From the NCBI GenBank assembly GCA_033782935.1, contig JAWQEG010000286.1, positions 2,059,501 through 2,123,500 of the forward strand: DNA of 64,000 bases. Direction: 5' to 3'. Source of the DNA: Petrolisthes cinctipes (taxonomy: Eukaryota; Arthropoda; Malacostraca; Decapoda; Porcellanidae). Below the pieces are notes generated by a model. It had not been told where the DNA came from. It searched no databases and worked only from the letters and a program-made list of their open reading frames with translations. Each line of letters opens with the position of its first letter. Positions within the stretch are counted from its first letter, which is position 1. The translations under genes and the position numbers were made by a program. Positions 60,488 through 64,000 of this stretch are shown in pieces.

Positions 60488-60780
60488 TGGTAACTGTGTA
60501 CAAGAGTTCCACCTAGTTTTGTACAACATATTTCTTACTTTTTCCTGCCTGTTTTTACTTGTTCTATCCATTAGTGACCATAATATTGAGCGGAAACCAG
60601 TCGAACCAACCTAACCTAACCTAGACCTAGGTTAGATAAGATCAGGTGGGTTCGACTGGTTTCCTCTTAGTATTATGGTCACAAATGAATTAAGTAAAAA
60701 TAGGCATGAAAAAGAAAACAAAAAACAAAAAAGTTGTAAAAAACTAAGTTGAACTCTTCTACACAATTACATTTTTTACC
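60488..60780. repeat. Palindromic (foldback) element 3
   Basis: Two arms of about 140 bp with almost no loop, centred near 60629 on CTAGACCTAGG. Inner parts share GAAACCAGTCGAACC and its complement; outer parts share TGTGTACAAGAGTTC-like and TTACTTTTTCCTGCC-like text. The centre contains CCTAACCTAACCTAG, an arthropod telomere-like motif. It lies just downstream of the SWIM gene's stop. Confidence 0.85.
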
Positions 60781-60803
60781 AACAAAATTTGAGATATAAT
60801 GGG

Positions 60804-61746
60804 TTAATGACCCTTGCCATGAGATTTACCATTGGCCACATTATTACTAATATTAAGGGCAAGATTGTGTTCCCTCTTTTCTGTAGTCTTGATTATTCCT
60901 GGCTTGCGTCCTTTTCCAAGCGGGGCTGCACCTCTTGGTCTGCCAGGATTCCTTCTAGCAATTGATGTTGGCTGACAAGGAATTTTACCTCGGCCAGCAC
61001 CACCTCTCTTCTTGTCTGTGCTAAAATTATGTAAAAAACTGTTGAGCTGATTTGTGATTTTTATTGAATTTATTATTGCTAATGCTTGCTTTATTGGTGT
61101 GTCCTGGTTTTTAAATTTCCTTATTACTTGATTGAGTGTATTTCCCAACACATCATCATCATCTGTCATTTCATTAACTTTTTCTAATGGTGAAGGACAG
61201 CTAGTACTCTCACAGTTTTGAACCACAATTTTATCAGGAATAATCTCATTAAAGTCTTCACAATCCATATCTTTTGGATCAGGAAGCGTATCTTTCTGGC
61301 GCAAAGAAAGTCTCTCATTTCCAGTTTGAACAGTTTCAGTTAAGCTGAGAAAGAAACTCTTTTCAGGAGCATGCTCTATACCTACAGCTAATACTGCAAG
61401 TTTATGCCGATTTTCACTTGTAGCATAAAACTGCTGAGGCATCACAGTCATACTGTACTCTGCACATGCACTTTGGTGTTTACATACAGCACCAGTATCA
61501 CCTACAGTACAAGTGCATATGCCAATTGTGAGGTCTACTGTATGCTCAACATCTGGCAGAGACGAACTTTTTACCAGAAACGTATTGTTACCAAGGGCAG
61601 ACACATTTAACAAGGGTACCTTCCCAGTGTTCATAGGCTTAACTTTTCTTCTACACAGAGCAACATCAATTAAGCGTTGCCTCATGTACTGGTCAAAAAT
61701 TTCTGTCATAAATACAACCAGTTGAGCTGTGTTGTAGGCCTTGCAA
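60804..61746 (-). CDS. SWIM zinc-finger, Mutator-like protein, last exon
   Basis: Minus-strand exon from acceptor TTTTTACTTTTCAG (complement of 61747-61760) to a stop at 60804. The SWIM domain is CTCTVGDTGAVCKH, matching C-x-C-xn-C-x-H, at about residues 68-81 from the first Met. The preceding coding (KAYNTAQLVVFMTEIFDQYMRQRLIDVALCRRK) is like that before SWIM in Mutator-like transposases. A long low-complexity acidic region and a basic C terminus follow, with two AT-hook-like motifs, NPGRPRGAA and GRKPG. The exon joins in phase to 62225-62460. SWIM fingers bind DNA or proteins. The gene could be a transposase or a host gene derived from one. Confidence 0.78.
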
Positions 61747-62224
61747 CTGAAAAGTAAAAAGAAAGTGTTACATTTCTTCCTCTAACATATCTTTAAATAA
61801 GGTACATCTCCACTTTCCTACCACACATGCCTACCCTCTCTCAATCTTTTCTTTTACTTATTCTACACGTACATACCTTCATTCTTTTAGCCTTTTTCCA
61901 TCAAATTATATTTTAGATTAAAATTAATTTCGCACCTAGAGTCAGTAGGATACATATCGGTATCTGAATATTCTTTGTTCACTTCAGTTCATAAATTTGA
62001 GAAAAAACTTTTATTACAATAAGGTTAACACCAATATTTTCCTCTGTTTTACAACAAAAACACCAGATTCATCCTGATAACATCTGCATCAATATCCTAT
62101 TTCCTCGATTTTCTTTAATGGTTGTTAATGCCAAGACTCTTGAAAACTGAAACAGAAAGTAAACTAATCAAAGGTCACCCAGTCGTTTTCATTTTCAGTA
62201 AATATGAATTTTCCAGTACTGTAC
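61747..62224 (-). other. Intron of the SWIM gene
   Basis: Starts GTACAGTACTGG (minus strand) and ends TTTTTACTTTTCAG. AT-rich, with no other feature. Confidence 0.7.
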
Positions 62225-62460
62225 CTGTTCAGAACAATTTCCTTAATAATGCACATAGTTGCCTCACAGAAATTGTTTGTATGATGGCCACGTAAAACTG
62301 CTCCTGTCCGATATGATATTGCCCAGAGTGCTCATGAGTTGCCTCATGTAGGAAATGGCCCTCAAAGATGGATTAATGGCATGATTTGCTTGTGCAGAAA
62401 GATCCTCACAAAGGTCCATTTTCCAAATGTGATGCCTTGATGCTTGTGCAGTTGTCAGCC
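62225..62460 (-). pseudogene. SWIM gene exon with frame break
   Basis: Acceptor TTTTACATTCCACAG and donor CTGAACAG/GTACAG flank it on the minus strand. In the incoming phase it reads TAQASRHHIWKMDLCEDLS and NPSLRAISYMRQL. In the outgoing phase it reads SYRTGAVLRGHHTNNFCEA and TMCIIKEIVLN, a recognisable transposase stretch. The two frames differ by one base and the switch lies near 62335-62350, so a one- or two-base indel probably disables the gene. An undetected small intron is an alternative. Confidence 0.6.
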
Positions 62461-62906
62461 CTGTGGAATGTAAAACCAAGAAATTAATAGGTTTTGATAT
62501 CAATACACTACCATAAAAAAAATCTGTGATTTCACAGAATGGCCATATTCATATTCTTACTTTCCCAAAACCATTTTCATACTTATTTCAAACTTATTTG
62601 CGCTGTCTGATTCTCATGAACATGCTCATTCAACTATAGAACTGAAAGAAATTCTGCAGTACTAGTACTCCCCCAAGGTATCATTCATAATAATTAAGTG
62701 TTATAACAAAATATGCTGAACACATAAATTACCAGAATAAACTACAATTTCCGTGGAGTACTGCAGCATTAACACACATCAGAGAAAACACTGCTATACA
62801 GTATGTTGATATGTTTTTGATGATGATAATTGCATTAAATCAGGGTAATATTATAGTTACACATCTTTGCATTATAAACTGCATTATAGCATTATATAGG
62901 CCTCAC
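62461..62906 (-). other. Intron of the SWIM gene
   Basis: Starts GTGAGGCC on the minus strand and ends ATTCCACAG. No feature inside it was recognised. Confidence 0.6.
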
Positions 62907-62993
62907 CCATGAGAGGTTGCAGGTCTGGCGTCCAACCAAATAAATATTTCTGCAAAAGTGAGGTGTTACTGTGCAGCCTTGGTTGATATTTTA
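62907..62993 (-). CDS. SWIM gene short exon
   Basis: Bounded by acceptor TCCCCCTGGTCAG and donor TCATGG/GTGAGG on the minus strand. It encodes KYQPRLHSNTSLLQKYLF and WTPDLQPLM. The phases match both neighbouring exons (63145 and 62460), which supports the model. I saw no catalytic DDE residues in it. Confidence 0.6.
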
Positions 62994-63144
62994 CTGACCA
63001 GGGGGATGTGAAGAGCACAGTCAATAACAACAATAGCTTCTGAACAAGTTGATTTTCTAAACCCCTCTCATGCATGCTAAGTTTATCCTACAGTATTGGT
63101 ACACATTCAAAATATAGTAAAGCACTATATAATCATTACCGTAC
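62994..63144 (-). other. Intron of the SWIM gene
   Basis: Minus-strand GTACGGTAATG to CCCCCTGGTCAG. A Met-starting frame in it continues into the next exon but is probably intronic. Confidence 0.55.
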
Positions 63145-63341
63145 CTTGTTCAAAATATTTCTCAAACATCATCCTAGTGGTTGGCGACACAGGTAGCTGA
63201 TTGAGGGCTTCAGCTGATGCTGTTGGGTGGTTATGATTACCCTTGATAATAATAAAACAGGGGTATTCTTTCATCAGCTTATCACTGTAGAGGGAATTCT
63301 TGGATCCTGTTCGGATAGTGACATCCATGTGTACCTGGCAT
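63145..63341 (-). CDS. SWIM gene exon with FLYWCH/GCM-like zinc motif
   Basis: Acceptor TGTATTTCAG and donor GAACAAG/GTACGG on the minus strand. The frame starts CQVHMDVTIRTGS, continues through LMKEYPCFIIIKG and reaches NHNHPTASAEAL. A Cys followed 35-40 residues later by an HNH pair fits the N-terminal zinc domain of Mutator-like and FAR1/FLYWCH proteins, which binds DNA ends. Further 5' exons would lie at higher coordinates and may be beyond the window. Confidence 0.65.
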
Positions 63342-63748
63342 CTGAAATACAAATAACTTGTGGTATAATATATGGTATGTAGGCTACTACTGTACTATGG
63401 TGTGTATGTTGGTATGGTACGGTAAGTAGAATTTGTACACACACTGTTGGTTTCAAGGATTCACAACATGAAGAAATGTAGGACTAGAATAACAGAAGAC
63501 AAGATTATTTTGGGGTTGTCACTATGCAAGCACCTTGTCACTTGTATACTATTACTTAAAATGCTTTCACAGCAATAGGCTCTCTTTCCAGATTGTATGT
63601 ATAAGAGTATAAGAAATCATGTGGCCAACTTTACATATTACGTTATGGTGGTAAGATTTGGATAGGTTAGGTATGACTAAATTAGGTACTGAAATCCTTG
63701 TTTTATTCAAACAATTTGTTTTAATTTAGTTTGGCCACTCTAGATAAA
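63342..63748. other. Probable intron, no recognised feature
   Basis: AT-rich non-coding DNA upstream of the SWIM exon, ending at palindromic element 4. Confidence 0.55.
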
Positions 63749-63972
63749 TACTGGTACTATACCGATTTGTAAAAAAGAAATTTCTTATTGTATACCATAC
63801 CATAATAATTCCTATTATAGTGATTTACTTAGTAAAATCCAAGATAAAAATGTATTCCAATATAATATATGTATGAATAGCCTATCTATTTTTTTAAAAT
63901 CTAAGCATATAGGAATTAAGGTATGGTATACAATAAGAAATTTCTTTTTTACAAATCGGTACAGCACCGGTA
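63749..63972. repeat. Palindromic MITE-like element 4
   Basis: Inverted arms of about 64 bp at 63749-63814 and 63909-63972. The inner 50 bases are almost identical: ACCGATTTGTAAAAAAGAA and TTCTTATTGTATACCATACC on the left, complements on the right. About 95 bases of AT-rich DNA separate them. The clean arms indicate a recent element. The flanks are AT-rich and no target duplication could be assigned. Confidence 0.88.
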
Positions 63973-64000
63973 AATATATATATGAATAGCCTATATATAT

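Noticed and set aside
60610..60660. Interstitial telomere (CCTAACCTAACCTAG)
   Set aside because: Only two to three units, embedded in the palindromic element; too short to call a telomeric tract.

Overview
The window looks like part of an arthropod nuclear genome, most likely a decapod crustacean. The evidence is a replication-type histone cluster, introns with GT/AG borders, CCTAA-rich motifs, Jockey, CR1, Gypsy, CACTA-like and P-like transposons, and about 20 kb of tandem satellite. No species can be named from the sequence alone.

Layout. (1) 1-32063 is a 176-bp satellite array of about 113 monomers, interrupted three times. A DNA transposon with 31-bp inverted ends, a perfect 8-bp target duplication and a damaged THAP domain lies at 1914-5835. 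A 266-bp orphan segment lies at 16935-17200. A full-length env-bearing Gypsy element with 722-bp LTRs and a 4-bp target duplication lies at 21538-29517. It lacks integrase and carries several stops and a frameshift. Higher-order repeats (4-, 6-, 9-, 19- and 22-monomer offsets) show recent segmental amplification of the satellite.

(2) 32064-49515 is a decaying edge of a histone cluster that abuts the satellite directly. The first unit has an H2A pseudogene and a frameshifted H2B, separated from its promoter by a Jockey insertion with a nearly complete ORF2. The second unit has an intact H2A (+), an internally deleted H2B (-), an intact H4 (-) and an intact H3 (+). An inverted, intact H2A (-) follows. 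No H1 and no intact H2B were seen. H2A and H2B promoters share a CCAAT-containing module. Every gene ends in a histone stem-loop, and the H2A, H2B and H4 hairpins are 17 nt where H3 has the standard 16 nt. Fossil Jockey pieces sit at equivalent places in the spacers of different units, so they were amplified with the cluster.

(3) 49515-54070 holds a degenerate Jockey 5' half, a 177-bp tandem repeat (three copies) and a CR1-group element with a long open RT frame and a (CTTGAA)n-like tail.

(4) 54070-64000 is AT-rich intergenic DNA with four palindromic (foldback/MITE-like) elements, an 87-bp degenerate tandem array, a CACTA/EnSpm-type transposase on the minus strand, a CCTAA-rich dispersed repeat, and a multi-exon minus-strand gene for a SWIM zinc-finger, Mutator-like protein whose splice borders and phases can be read from the sequence.

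No single operon-like system is present. The notable biology is the layering: satellite, histone cluster and transposons have invaded, copied and inactivated one another. The strongest leads are repeated retrotransposon insertion at one position in the H2A leader, a young but heavily defective env-retroelement that was probably mobilised in trans, and a P-superfamily-like element nested in the satellite.
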